Source of the DNA: an uncultured Clostridia bacterium
Lineage (GTDB): Bacteria; Bacillota; Clostridia; Oscillospirales; Ruminococcaceae
Length of the DNA: 64,000 nucleotides
NCBI GenBank assembly: GCA_947625195.1
Contig: CANQNK010000013.1
Location: 1-64,000 of the forward strand
Direction: 5' to 3'
The notes beneath the pieces were generated by a model, which was given only the letters and a program-made list of their open reading frames with translations, was not told the DNA's origin and searched no databases. Numbering within the stretch: position 1 is the stretch's first letter; the number at the start of each line of letters is the position of its first letter. Of this stretch, positions 42,730-52,336 are shown one piece after another. A program made the position numbers and the translations under genes.

Positions 42730-42999
42730 TCAGATGTGGTGCATACAGTTAAACACACTTTCGTGCATGGTGTGTATTTTAAGTCCCATCTCATCACCTG
42801 TTGCGGTCATCTTATCGCATAATGCGCCGAATTCAATGCTTAGCTTTGAAATATCAACAAGCATTATCATTGCAAACATATCCTGTAAAACAGACTGCGT
42901 AACCTCAATTACATTTGCGTTGTACTCAGAACATATTCCCGAAACCTTCGCAAGAATTCCCACAGCGTCTTTTCCTACAACTGTTATAACTGCTCTCAT
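42730..42999 (-). CDS. ACT domain-containing protein (UPF0237)
   Basis: A single ACT domain of 89 residues: RAVITVVGKDAVGILAKVSG, then YNANVIEVTQSVLQDMFAMI. ACT domains bind small ligands, usually amino acids. It heads the two-gene unit with the PFL protein. The start ATG 42999 has AAGGAGATTAAAA upstream, and a TTGCAA-16-TATACT promoter lies at 43042-43069. Confidence 0.93.
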   Translation of the reverse strand: MRAVITVVGKDAVGILAKVSGICSEYNANVIEVTQSVLQDMFAMIMLVDISKLSIEFGALCDKMTATGDEMGLKIHTMHESVFNCMHHI

Positions 43000-43041
43000 T
43001 TTTAATCTCCTTACAAAAAAAGCTGATTTATACTCATTTAC

Positions 43042-43069
43042 AGTATATCATAAAAAACAGATTTTGCAA
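43042..43069 (-). promoter_or_regulatory. Promoter of the ACT-PFL operon
   Basis: On the minus strand TTGCAA (43064-43069), 16-nt spacer, TATACT (43042-43047), 43 nt before the ATG. Confidence 0.6.
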
Positions 43070-43173
43070 AGCATTTTTGAGATTTTTTACTTTTGTGCTT
43101 TTAATTTAATGATTTATATGATACAATATCTATTGAAAGCATCAAAGCAAAATTCAAAAAAGGAGAGACTTCT

Positions 43174-44031
43174 ATGAAGCTTAACGGCCTTATCGACTGT
43201 CACACACATACTCACTTTTCTCCCGACTCAAACGAGGCCCCCGAAAAAATGATAGAAAAGGCAATCGCCTTGGAGCTATCCGCATACGCCGTGACCGATC
43301 ACTGCGAGTGCAACCGTTGGTACTCTATGGAGCACTACGGCGCAAAGGAAAACGGTTACGATACGTGGAATTTTAACAAAGACTACGAGCGGTCGGTTTC
43401 TTACATAACCAGAATGAAAGAAAAATACAATGGCAGAATAAACCTTATCTGCGGGGTGGAGCTTGGGCAGGCGACCCATGACTATGAGATTTCTGAAAAA
43501 GTCGCGCAGGACAAACGCCTGGATTTTATTATCGGCTCTATGCATCAGCTTAAAACCAATGATGACTTTGCTTTTATAAAGTATGAAAACTACACCTATG
43601 ACGGCATTATGGCTCTTATAGAGGAATATTACGAAGAGCTTTATAAGCTTTGCTGCTGGGGAAAATTTGATGTTTTAGGTCATATAACATATACGCTCCG
43701 TTACATTGAGGGCGACGCCGAAATAAAGGTGGATATGTCACGCTTTGAGGAAATCATAAGAGAGTGTTTTAAGAAGCTTATCCAAAACGGCAAAGGAATA
43801 GAGATAAACTCCTCCGGACTCAGGCAAAAGTACGGCAAACCGTTTCCTCACAGGGAGATTTTGAATATCTACAAGGAACTTGGAGGAGAGATACTGTCGC
43901 TTGGCTCTGACGCGCACTGCGCAGATGACCTGGGCAAGGGAATTTTTGAGTGTGCCGAAATGGCGAAAACGGCAGGCTTTAAGTATCTTACCTATTATAA
44001 AAATCGAAAAGCGCAGTTTTTAAAGATTTAA
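43174..44031 (+). CDS. hisK: PHP-family histidinol-phosphatase
   Basis: A metal-dependent phosphoesterase of the PHP superfamily, most like HisK-type histidinol-phosphate phosphatases. Metal motifs are IDCHTHTHFSPDS at residues 7-19, AVTDHCECN, CGVELGQ, IGSMHQL, DVLGHITY and SLGSDAHCADD. 285 residues fits. No other his genes are adjacent, so the substrate is by family only. ATG 43174 follows AAAGGAGAGACTTCT. Single gene ending at a terminator. Confidence 0.88.
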   Translation: MKLNGLIDCHTHTHFSPDSNEAPEKMIEKAIALELSAYAVTDHCECNRWYSMEHYGAKENGYDTWNFNKDYERSVSYITRMKEKYNGRINLICGVELGQATHDYEISEKVAQDKRLDFIIGSMHQLKTNDDFAFIKYENYTYDGIMALIEEYYEELYKLCCWGKFDVLGHITYTLRYIEGDAEIKVDMSRFEEIIRECFKKLIQNGKGIEINSSGLRQKYGKPFPHREILNIYKELGGEILSLGSDAHCADDLGKGIFECAEMAKTAGFKYLTYYKNRKAQFLKI

Positions 44032-44064
44032 CATAAGCCTTTCTCTTTACTTCGCTGAAAAATA

Positions 44065-44104
44065 TCAAAAAACACCGTCCGAAATTTTCGGCGGTGTTTT
44101 ACTT
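44065..44104. terminator. Bidirectional terminator
   Basis: AAAACACCG-T-CCGAAA pairs with TTTCGG-C-GGTGTTTT, one mismatch, flanked by T/A runs on both strands. It separates hisK from polA. Confidence 0.85.
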
Positions 44105-44115
44105 TAAATGAGAAA

Positions 44116-46662
44116 TTAACCCTTTGCATCGTACCAGCTTTTGCCCTCGTTTACATCTGCTATAAGCGGCACCTTTAGCACTGCCGCGTTTTTCATCTCC
44201 TCTGACAAAATCCTTGCAGCTGCCTCCTTATCCTTTTCATCAGCTTCGATTATAAGCTCGTCGTGAACCTGAAGAATAAGTTTCGCGTTAAGGTTTTCTT
44301 CCTTAAGGCGTTTGTAAACCCGTATCATCGCTATTTTTATTATGTCGGCGGCAGCTCCCTGAATAGGCGCATTCATTGCCGCACGCTTGCCGAATGCCTG
44401 CACCGCTTTGTTCTTTGCGGTAAGCTCAGGAATATAGCGCCGTCTGCCGAACATCGTAGTAACGCAGCCAGCTTTTACTGCATCGTCAATAGTTTTTTCC
44501 ATATACCTTTTTACGCCGGGATAGGTTGCGTTATACTGATCGATATACCTTTTTGCCTCAGCCATTGAAACGCCGAGGTCGTTAGAAAGAGAATATGCTC
44601 CTATTCCGTAAACTATTCCGAAATTTACCACCTTTGCCGTTCTTCTCATCTCATCGGTAACAAAATCTATCGGCATATCAAAAACCTTGCTTGCAGTCAT
44701 TGCATGAAAATCCTCGCCCGACATAAACGACGCTATCAGATTTTCGTCTCCGCACTCTGACGCCAGGATTCTCAGTTCTATCTGGGAGTAATCCGCGTCA
44801 AGGAGCACACAACCGTCCTTTGCGACGAAAAACTTGCGCATCTGCCTGCCGATTTCCTTTCTAACGGGAATGTTCTGCAAGTTCGGATCGCTTGAGGATA
44901 TTCGCCCCGTTCTCGTTTCTGTCTGGTTAAAGAAGGAGTGTACTCTGCCGTCTTTCTTTATAACCTTTAAAAGCCCCTCCACATAGGTGGAGCTAAGCTT
45001 TGTGAGCGTTCGATATTCCAGAACCGCCGGAATTATCGGGTGTCTGTCGGCAAGCTCCTCAAGTATTTCGGCGCTTGTGGAATACCCGTGCTTTGTCTTT
45101 TTCTTAAACGGCAGCCCGAGGTCTTCAAAAAGTATGTCTCCAAGCTGCTTTGGACTAGCTATATTAAACTTCCTTCCGGCATACTCATAAATCGTCTGCT
45201 CAAGGCTTTCTATATCCTTTGTAAGTGCCTCTCCGAACGCCCGTATTCCGTCGGCATCCGCTTTTACTCCGATATTCTCCATGCTGGCAAGAACCTCGCA
45301 CAGAGGTATCTCAATTTCATACAGCACATTGTCAAGTCCGTTTTCTGAAATCTTACTTTTAAGCTTATCACACAAAAGCTCAAGTGAAGCTATATCCGCG
45401 TATTCGCCCATATCCTTTCGGTAAAGAACCTTGTAAGCCAAGCAAAGATTCATAACCGTATATTCGCTTGACTGGGAGTTTAAAAGGTATCCCGCCAGAT
45501 CGGCAATAAACGAAACGCCCGTAAGCTCGCATCCGTTTTCAAAGCAAAGCTTGTGCGCCTGCTTGCCCTCAAAGCATTCCTTTTGAATATCGCTTGTAAA
45601 AAACTTAAGCATCATCTCTTTATCAGATGTGCAGTATATCGTATTGTCAAAGCAGATATCAAGCTTATCGGTAAGATAAATAAAGTATGCGGTTTTTCCG
45701 CTTATACACATAAGCTTAATATCCTTTTCCTTTAGATCTGATACCGGCAGCTTATTCATTTCATCTAAAGTTTTCTGATTATATGTGCCTTTTGTCTCGG
45801 ACGGAATGCTCAGTTTAAGCTTTTCGATAAGCTTAAACATATCATATTTTGCAAGGAGCGAGCAAAGCTCGTCGTTTTTTACCTCTCCCTTTTCATAGTT
45901 GGATAATTTTTTATCTATCGGAGCATCAAGCACAATCGTTCCGAGCCACCTGCTGTGATATGCGTCCTCTTTTCCGTTTCTTAACTTTTCCTTTACCCTT
46001 TCGGTAAGGTCGGAGGTTTCGTAATTCTCGTAAAGCTTATCAAGCGAGCCGAACTTTTGCACCAGGGAAAGCGCGGTTTTTTCACCTATTCCCGCCACTC
46101 CCTTTATGTTGTCAGAGGCGTCTCCCTGCAAAGCCTTTACGTCTATAAGCTGCTTTGGCTCAAGAGAATAATCCTGAGCTATTCTTTCGGGAGTGTATAT
46201 TGTTGTTTCCTTTACTTTGGCAAGATAGACAGTTACTCGGTCGTTTACAAGCTGAAGTGAATCCCTGTCTCCCGTTAGTATAATACACTCGTTTTCACCC
46301 TTTGAGAAAACCGACGCCACCGATCCCAGAATATCGTCCGCCTCATATCCTTCTATCTCTATTACCTTTACTCCCAAAAGATTAAGAATTTCCTTGATAA
46401 CAGGCATCTGTTCCCTAAGTTCATCCGGCATACCCTTTCGGTTTGCCTTATAGGTTTTGTCCGCATTGTGCCTGAAGGTGGGAGCGTGAACGTCAAACGC
46501 AGCGACAATTCCGTCAGGATCTGTGTCGTTTACCGTTTTAAGATAGGTATTCATAAATCCGGTAAGAGCGTTTGTGTAAAATCCTTTAGAGTTTGTAAGA
46601 GCCTTTATTCCGTAAAACGCCCTGTTCATTATACTGTTTGCGTCAATGGCTAGAATCTTCAT
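44116..46662 (-). CDS. polA: DNA polymerase I
   Basis: Repair and Okazaki-fragment polymerase. The 5' nuclease domain opens with KILAIDANSIMNRAFYGIKA and continues to about 290. The middle domain lacks the DxE exonuclease residues, so there is probably no proofreading, as in many Firmicutes. Polymerase motifs are LLDADYSQIELRILA (A), RRTAKVVNFGIVYGIGAYSL (B) and LQVHDELIIEA (C). 848 residues is normal. It begins 3 nt after the preceding methyltransferase gene, with GGAGG inside that gene's end, so it is the last gene of a five-gene operon. Confidence 0.97.
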   Translation of the reverse strand: MKILAIDANSIMNRAFYGIKALTNSKGFYTNALTGFMNTYLKTVNDTDPDGIVAAFDVHAPTFRHNADKTYKANRKGMPDELREQMPVIKEILNLLGVKVIEIEGYEADDILGSVASVFSKGENECIILTGDRDSLQLVNDRVTVYLAKVKETTIYTPERIAQDYSLEPKQLIDVKALQGDASDNIKGVAGIGEKTALSLVQKFGSLDKLYENYETSDLTERVKEKLRNGKEDAYHSRWLGTIVLDAPIDKKLSNYEKGEVKNDELCSLLAKYDMFKLIEKLKLSIPSETKGTYNQKTLDEMNKLPVSDLKEKDIKLMCISGKTAYFIYLTDKLDICFDNTIYCTSDKEMMLKFFTSDIQKECFEGKQAHKLCFENGCELTGVSFIADLAGYLLNSQSSEYTVMNLCLAYKVLYRKDMGEYADIASLELLCDKLKSKISENGLDNVLYEIEIPLCEVLASMENIGVKADADGIRAFGEALTKDIESLEQTIYEYAGRKFNIASPKQLGDILFEDLGLPFKKKTKHGYSTSAEILEELADRHPIIPAVLEYRTLTKLSSTYVEGLLKVIKKDGRVHSFFNQTETRTGRISSSDPNLQNIPVRKEIGRQMRKFFVAKDGCVLLDADYSQIELRILASECGDENLIASFMSGEDFHAMTASKVFDMPIDFVTDEMRRTAKVVNFGIVYGIGAYSLSNDLGVSMAEAKRYIDQYNATYPGVKRYMEKTIDDAVKAGCVTTMFGRRRYIPELTAKNKAVQAFGKRAAMNAPIQGAAADIIKIAMIRVYKRLKEENLNAKLILQVHDELIIEADEKDKEAAARILSEEMKNAAVLKVPLIADVNEGKSWYDAKG

Positions 46663-46665
46663 ACT

Positions 46666-47388
46666 TTAAGCCTCCGTTTTTATCCCGTAAATTTTGTTTA
46701 TTTCCTCGCTGTATTCACCGTTGTCGTTATAAACAAACAGGCCTTCTTCTACTGTAGTAAACGGCTTTGCACCCTTTTTCCCCTCAACAAGCATAAGCCA
46801 CGGCGTGCCTCCTCTGCGCTTTGAAACAAATCTTATACGCTTAGGCTCAATGCCGTATTCTCTCATTGCGCATAAAACATCGCACAGCCGTTCCGGTCTG
46901 TTAGTTATGCACAATCTGCCGCCATAGCGAAGATTTCTCGCCGCCGATATACATACATCGTCAATCGTGCAAAGAGTTTCATGCCGTGCTATTTTATCGG
47001 CCTGATCTGCGCTTAAAATTCCCGTTCCCGAAATTTTATACGGAGGATTGCAGGTTATAAGATCAAGCTCCTTATTCGTTTTGAAGTTTTTTAAATCTCC
47101 GTGAAAGGTCTCAAGCTTTGAAAGCCTGGAGGCCTCCTTGCTTTTTTCAAGCTGAAAATACGCCTTGTCCTGTATCTCGACTGCATAAAGCTTTTTGGGC
47201 TCATAAAACTTTTCAAGCAAAAGCGCTACGATTCCGTTGCCGCTGCAAAAATCACACACCGTATCCTTTCTTCTGGCCTTAGCAAAGTGCGCAAGCAAAA
47301 ATGCGTCTATCCCGAACCTGTGCTCACTTGAAACGCATACCGAAAGCTTTTCGCTGAGCCTCTCATAGGTAAGATCATCGTATGTCAT
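46666..47388 (-). CDS. tRNA1(Val) (adenine-N6)-methyltransferase-like protein
   Basis: A SAM-dependent N6-adenine methyltransferase of the TrmN6/YabB type. SAM-binding CDFCSGNGIVALLLE, acidic strand YAVEIQDKAY, and catalytic ITCNPPYKISGTG (NPPY) are present. HRFGIDAFLLAHFA is the typical family N-terminus. 240 residues fits. The start overlaps the dusB stop by 4 nt, so translation is coupled. The RNA target (tRNA position 37) is inferred from the family. Confidence 0.88.
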   Translation of the reverse strand: MTYDDLTYERLSEKLSVCVSSEHRFGIDAFLLAHFAKARRKDTVCDFCSGNGIVALLLEKFYEPKKLYAVEIQDKAYFQLEKSKEASRLSKLETFHGDLKNFKTNKELDLITCNPPYKISGTGILSADQADKIARHETLCTIDDVCISAARNLRYGGRLCITNRPERLCDVLCAMREYGIEPKRIRFVSKRRGGTPWLMLVEGKKGAKPFTTVEEGLFVYNDNGEYSEEINKIYGIKTEA

Positions 47389-48362
47389 ACACTTTCTCCG
47401 TTTTTTAAAATCTCTTCACATAGGCGGTAAAGGTCATCAAGTGTGCAAAGCTCTGAGCACTTGTTTCTAATACCGGCAGCACCCGAAAGTCCCTTTACAT
47501 ACCACGCTATATTTTTTCTGGCTTCCTTCATTCCCTGATGCTCACCCTTATACTCAACTATTTTTTTTGCGTGTAAAAGCATTGTATCAACGCGTTCTAG
47601 AAGAGTTTTTGGCTTATACTCTTTCCCTTCAAAAAAAGCATTTATCTGCTCAAACACAAACGGATTTCCATAGCTTGCTCTGCCGACTGACACAAAATCG
47701 CACCCGGTCTCATCGTACATTCTTTTTGCGTCCTCGCCCGATGTAATATCCCCGTTTCCTATAACTGGTATCTTAACGCTTTGCTTGACCCTTTTTATTA
47801 CAGAAAGATCAGCCTTTCCAGAATACATCTGCGTTCTGGTTCGTGCATGGACGGTTATTGCGGCGGCCCCTGCCTGTTCTAAAGCTTTTGCTAGCTCAGG
47901 TGCGTTTACCGAGTCCTCATCCCAGCCCGATCTTATCTTTACAGTTACGGGAACGTCAACAGCCAAAACCGTTTCTCTTACTATTCTCTCTGCGGTTTTT
48001 AGATCCTTCATAAGCGCAGAACCTCCGCCGTTTGAAACTATTTTAGGAACCGGACAGCCCATATTTATATCGATAATATCGGGAGAATACTCAAGCAGCA
48101 TATAAGCCGCTTTTGCAAAGTAGTACGGATCCTCTCCGAACAGTTGAAGCGCCATTGGCCGCTCGTTATCTGTTATTTCACAAAGCTTGGGCGTTTTCTT
48201 ATCCTTGTAAACAAGTCCCTTTGAGGAAATCATCTCACTTGTGAGATAAGCGCAGCCAAAGCTTTTACACATCTCTCTGTATGCCCTGTCCGCAACTGAA
48301 GCCATAGGCGCTAACGCGGCATAGCCTTTTATGTTTACATCTTTTATCTTGAGCTCTCTCAT
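47385..48362 (-). CDS. dusB: tRNA-dihydrouridine synthase DusB
   Basis: FMN enzyme reducing uridines in the tRNA D-loop. Motifs: LAPMASVADRAYREMCKSFG, the catalytic Cys in DINMGCPVPKIVSNGGGSAL, VKIRSGWDED, ITVHARTRTQMYSGKADLSV, and the FMN-phosphate strand IPVIGNGDITSGEDA. 325 residues is normal. Start and stop overlap neighbouring genes by 4 nt each, so it sits in the middle of a translationally coupled operon. Confidence 0.95.
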   Translation of the reverse strand: MRELKIKDVNIKGYAALAPMASVADRAYREMCKSFGCAYLTSEMISSKGLVYKDKKTPKLCEITDNERPMALQLFGEDPYYFAKAAYMLLEYSPDIIDINMGCPVPKIVSNGGGSALMKDLKTAERIVRETVLAVDVPVTVKIRSGWDEDSVNAPELAKALEQAGAAAITVHARTRTQMYSGKADLSVIKRVKQSVKIPVIGNGDITSGEDAKRMYDETGCDFVSVGRASYGNPFVFEQINAFFEGKEYKPKTLLERVDTMLLHAKKIVEYKGEHQGMKEARKNIAWYVKGLSGAAGIRNKCSELCTLDDLYRLCEEILKNGESV

Positions 48363-50059
48363 CTGCTGTTTGCTTTCTTTCTTATATATGATATGTCTAT
48401 TCCATATTTGTTAAAAACCGTTTTTGCAAAGCTGTGCTCTGTCGGAAGTCCTTTTACTATCTTGTACTTTCTTTCTCCCGTCGCTTCGTCCGCCGCCATA
48501 ACAATGCTCAAAAGCTTTGAGCGGATATCCTCATCCTTGTTTATCTCGTCACACATACGAGCGATATCGGTAAGGTGAGTTGCAAAAACGCCCCTTGCAC
48601 CGATTATGGCAAATATTCTGACCAGCTCACTCGCTATCTCAACGCATTCTTTCGGAGTTGTTGATTGTATTGACTCGTTCATTAAAAGCAGGCTTTGATT
48701 GGTTATGGTCTTGCTTATCTCTTTAAATTCCTTTATCTCTGTAGTAAAGCGAGAGGAATTTATTCCGACCTCCTCCTCTTTAGGAAAGTTTGTATAAATA
48801 TAGTCGCAAAGAGATATCTTACATTCCCTCGCAGGTGCATAAAGCCCCGCCTGACTTAAAAGCTGACATATACCGACAGCTCTTACAAAGGTAGTTTTTC
48901 CTCCGTTGTTAGCTCCCGTGAGTATATAAAAGCGCGCAGAATCATCAAATATAATATCGTTTCTCACTATTAGCTTGTCGCCCGTTTTGTCGTGGTTTAT
49001 CGCGGATATGCGCTTGTAAAAGGCGACATCAAACAGTCCCTTTATCTCACAATAACGCTTATCCGCCGGTAAAATTTCGGGCCGGCACATCTCAATTCCC
49101 CTCGCTGCCGCAGACTCAATGAATCTCACCACTCCGCTGTAAAAATCAAGCTGTGTTTCAAGCGCGTAAATCTCCTCAAAGCCGATTTTTCTGTAAGTCG
49201 CCATAGCGTCCGAAAGGGTTCTTATATACCTGTCTGTTATTCTCTCAAGCTCATTGAAAAGTGCCTTGTCCACTTCGTTTATATCGGTTTCGTTTGTCAC
49301 CGTCTTTGTGGGGATGTATTTCGTATACAGCTTTCCCTTGACAATAGTTTCGGGAAACTTTGCACCCCGGTAAATTATTCTGTCGAAAACGCTCGGCTTT
49401 ATCCCCGCAGGAACTGTTGAATAGTCAACAATTCCCGCAGAAACGGGAAGCATTTCCTCGTCAAAATTTATTGCTACTGTAACGCTTCTCACACGGTTAT
49501 CCACCGCCTTGTGAAGCTCGGCCATACAATCCTTTATGTGACAATACTCATCCGATAAATAAATATCCTCAAAGTGAGAAAAGAGCTTTGTTATCGCCTC
49601 TGATTTTATGCTATCTTTATTTTTGCAATAAAACTCGTGAAGTCTGTCGATACACTCAATATAACAGTCAAGCGCTGCTATCTGACCGTTGAGCGCAGTA
49701 AAGCTCTGGACTGATTCGATATTGTGAACGTTTGCCCTGTCGTTTGTAAGCATATCAGTTATAGTTGAGTAAAGTGTCGGCAAAAGAGTTTTTATGTTTA
49801 TGAAGTCGTCAAGAGCGTCCTGTCGGTATTTAATAATATCCGCATCATCGCAAAGCTCTTTTAAAATCTGCGTGCAGAAATACTGATTTCTCGGACACAT
49901 TAGCTCGCTTACGGAGGACACCTCAAGATTTGAAATATAGTCTTCCGGTAGATTTGAAAGCATAAACCGCCGCTTATCCATCTGGCTTTTCTTTTCTTTA
50001 TCCGGATAAAGAAGGTCGATTATCGGTTTGATATCCGTTTTTTTCCTGCTATTAAACAT
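48359..50059 (-). CDS. MutS-like ATPase lacking mismatch-recognition domains
   Basis: A protein with only the core/lever and ATPase parts of MutS. The Walker A is ILTGANNGGKTTFVRAVG and the Walker-B-like strand is SLLLMNESIQSTTPKE, where canonical MutS has DE; the H-loop is GVFATHLTDIA. The N-terminal half is helical (lever-like), without MutS domain I or the Smr nuclease of MutS2. 566 residues. Such proteins are common in Clostridia but uncharacterised. It sits between recG and dusB in an operon with polA, which suggests a DNA-processing role. Confidence 0.83.
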   Translation of the reverse strand: MFNSRKKTDIKPIIDLLYPDKEKKSQMDKRRFMLSNLPEDYISNLEVSSVSELMCPRNQYFCTQILKELCDDADIIKYRQDALDDFINIKTLLPTLYSTITDMLTNDRANVHNIESVQSFTALNGQIAALDCYIECIDRLHEFYCKNKDSIKSEAITKLFSHFEDIYLSDEYCHIKDCMAELHKAVDNRVRSVTVAINFDEEMLPVSAGIVDYSTVPAGIKPSVFDRIIYRGAKFPETIVKGKLYTKYIPTKTVTNETDINEVDKALFNELERITDRYIRTLSDAMATYRKIGFEEIYALETQLDFYSGVVRFIESAAARGIEMCRPEILPADKRYCEIKGLFDVAFYKRISAINHDKTGDKLIVRNDIIFDDSARFYILTGANNGGKTTFVRAVGICQLLSQAGLYAPARECKISLCDYIYTNFPKEEEVGINSSRFTTEIKEFKEISKTITNQSLLLMNESIQSTTPKECVEIASELVRIFAIIGARGVFATHLTDIARMCDEINKDEDIRSKLLSIVMAADEATGERKYKIVKGLPTEHSFAKTVFNKYGIDISYIRKKANSR

Positions 50060-50070
50060 TCCTGCCCTCC

Positions 50071-52101
50071 TTAGTCATAGCGCCTTTCAAAAAGCTCTTT
50101 TATAATAGCCTTCAGCCCTTTGTGGTGAGGTTCTGAAAGCTCAGGATCGCTTTCATAAATCATCTGAGCCTCAAGCTGTGCTTTCTGCAAAACCTCCATA
50201 TCCTCTGACATATCGGCTATCTTAAGCTTTGGAAGTCCGTGCTGTGCCGAGCCGAAGAAATCTCCCGGTCCGCGCATTTTTAGATCCTCCCTTGAAAGCT
50301 CAAAGCCGTCCGATATTTTTGACATGATTTTAAGCCGCTTTTTGCACTCCTCGGTAGGGCTGTCAGTGACTAATATGCAGTAAGATTTTTCGCTTCCACG
50401 CCCGACTCTTCCTCTTAGTTGGTGAAGCTGTGAAAGCCCAAACCTCTCTGAGTTTTCTATCAGAATGACGGTGGCGTTTTTAACGTCCACCCCTACCTCG
50501 ACAACTGTGGTGGAAATTAGTACCTGTAGCTCTTTGGATTTGAACCTGAGCATCATCTCCTCCTTTTCCTTAGGCTTCATTTTTCCGTGTAAAAGCCCCA
50601 AGGAATAGCCGAAAAATTCATTTTGAGAAAGCTCATTCGCATATGATTTTACGCTCTTTAAGTCCTGCTCGTTATCCTCTATCACCGGGCACACTATATA
50701 CGCCTGTCTGCCCTTGTCAAGCTCTCCTTTTATAAAGCCGAATGCTCTTTGGCGAAGTTTTCCCGTAACAGCATAGGTTTCTGTCCTCTGCCTGCCCTTC
50801 GGGAGCTCGTTTAAAACCGATATATCAAGATCTCCGTAAATCATCAAAGCAAGTGTTCTGGGTATCGGAGTTGCCGACATTACTAAAATATGCGGATTTT
50901 CACCCTTTTTAGAAAGAGACGCCCGCTGCTCAACTCCGAAACGGTGCTGCTCGTCCGTTATCACCAAAGCAAGGTCGCAAAATTCAACGCTTTGCTGATA
51001 AAGCGCCTGTGTGCCTACGACAACATCAATATCCCCTGCCGAAATTTTCTCATAAAGGATCTTTTTTTCTTTTGCACTGACAGAGCCTGTTAAAAGCCCC
51101 ACTTTTACCCCCAGAGGCTCCAAAAACTCCCTGAGCGTATCATAATGCTGAGAAGCCAGTATCTCCGTCGGAGCCATAAGGGCCGTCTGCTTTTTGTTTT
51201 TGAAAACAAAATATGCCAGAGCCGCCGCTACAACGGTTTTTCCGCTGCCGACGTCCCCCTGCAAAAGCCTGCTCATCGGGCGATCTTTCTGCATATCATC
51301 AACACATTCTTTTATTGATCGCTTCTGGCAGGCGGTAAGCTCAAACGACAGATTTTTGTAAAACTCTTTTAAATCTGCGCTGTAAAGCTTGTTGGGAGTT
51401 TTTTCTCTGTTTCTGCCCCTTAGCAACATCATTCCCAGTCCCAGGGTCAAAAACTCATCAAAGACAAGCCGCCTTTTTGCCGTGCGCATACTGTACTCAT
51501 CAGGAGGAAAATGTATATTATAAAGCGCATACGCAAGTGAACAAAGCCCCATACGCTTTAATATATCCTTCGGCACAGGCTCGTATATCCTGTCGTTTAT
51601 AAGAGAAAGGGCGTTTTGTACCGTTGAGCGCACAAGAGTCTGGCTCAAACCTTCCGTAACGGGATAAACCGGCTGCATAGTCTTAGACGCATCTATTTTA
51701 AAAACGGTTGGTGAAGAAATTTCCTTTCTTACAAGGTTCCCGGAAATCTTTCCGTATAAGATTATCGGCTCTCCCTCTGAAAGAGAATTAAAGAGATACT
51801 CACTGTTATAGATAACTACGGTCATATCCTCTTCATCGTCGGTGAACACCGCCTTAAAAATCGTCATTCCCTTTCTTATTCTTGCAGGCGGAAGCTTTTT
51901 TGCAATCCGCCCCGCAACAGCGCATATCTCACCCACGCAGGCGTCCTTTATCGGCGTGCAGGACGTAAGATCTATATAACCCCTCGGGAAGTGATAAATG
52001 AGGTCTTTCACGGTATTTACCGATAACTTATTATAGCACTCCGCGCGCTTTGGCCCAACGCCCTTTAAATACTTGATATCGCTTGATAACGTAATATCCA
52101 A
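50071..52101 (-). CDS. recG: ATP-dependent DNA helicase RecG
   Basis: Branch-migration helicase for stalled forks and Holliday junctions. The wedge/OB domain occupies about 1-240 (IKYLKGVGPKRAECYNKL). Motif I is LLQGDVGSGKTVVA, Ia MAPTEILASQHY, II VITDEQHRFGVEQRA, III MSATPIPRTLALM, and V-VI STTVVEVGVDVKNATVI and QLHQLRGRVGRG. The C-terminal RecG signature LKMRGPGDFFGSAQHGLP is present. 676 residues is full length. It heads the operon recG-mutS-like-dusB-methyltransferase-polA; a promoter is at 52180-52208. Confidence 0.97.
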   Translation of the reverse strand: MDITLSSDIKYLKGVGPKRAECYNKLSVNTVKDLIYHFPRGYIDLTSCTPIKDACVGEICAVAGRIAKKLPPARIRKGMTIFKAVFTDDEEDMTVVIYNSEYLFNSLSEGEPIILYGKISGNLVRKEISSPTVFKIDASKTMQPVYPVTEGLSQTLVRSTVQNALSLINDRIYEPVPKDILKRMGLCSLAYALYNIHFPPDEYSMRTAKRRLVFDEFLTLGLGMMLLRGRNREKTPNKLYSADLKEFYKNLSFELTACQKRSIKECVDDMQKDRPMSRLLQGDVGSGKTVVAAALAYFVFKNKKQTALMAPTEILASQHYDTLREFLEPLGVKVGLLTGSVSAKEKKILYEKISAGDIDVVVGTQALYQQSVEFCDLALVITDEQHRFGVEQRASLSKKGENPHILVMSATPIPRTLALMIYGDLDISVLNELPKGRQRTETYAVTGKLRQRAFGFIKGELDKGRQAYIVCPVIEDNEQDLKSVKSYANELSQNEFFGYSLGLLHGKMKPKEKEEMMLRFKSKELQVLISTTVVEVGVDVKNATVILIENSERFGLSQLHQLRGRVGRGSEKSYCILVTDSPTEECKKRLKIMSKISDGFELSREDLKMRGPGDFFGSAQHGLPKLKIADMSEDMEVLQKAQLEAQMIYESDPELSEPHHKGLKAIIKELFERRYD

Positions 52102-52179
52102 AAAGCCTCACCCCCGCAAACTGTTTTATTTCAGTGTCCTCAAATAACTTTACAAAAAACGTAAATCCCCGGTTAATTT

Positions 52180-52208
52180 ATTTTATCATACTTTTTAAAA
52201 AAATACAA
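52180..52208 (-). promoter_or_regulatory. Promoter of the recG operon
   Basis: On the minus strand TTGTAT (52203-52208), 17-nt spacer, TAAAAT (52180-52185). Its -35 coincides with the T-run of the upstream XRE-gene terminator. Confidence 0.6.
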
Positions 52209-52236
52209 CAAAGCCGCCTGATTTAACAGACGGCTT
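52196..52236 (-). terminator. Terminator of the XRE gene
   Basis: AAGCCG-C-CTG (52211-52220) pairs with CAG-A-CGGCTT (52227-52236), one mismatch. On the minus strand a long T-run follows (TTTGTTGTATTTTTTT). Confidence 0.8.
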
Positions 52237-52336
52237 CAATATTTCTTATATAAGCGGCAAGCTTCTTGCCACTTCGGAGGTGAGGAGTTTTCTGCTTGTT
52301 CTTTTCAATAAATGTAAATCGACTGAACTTTGTGCA

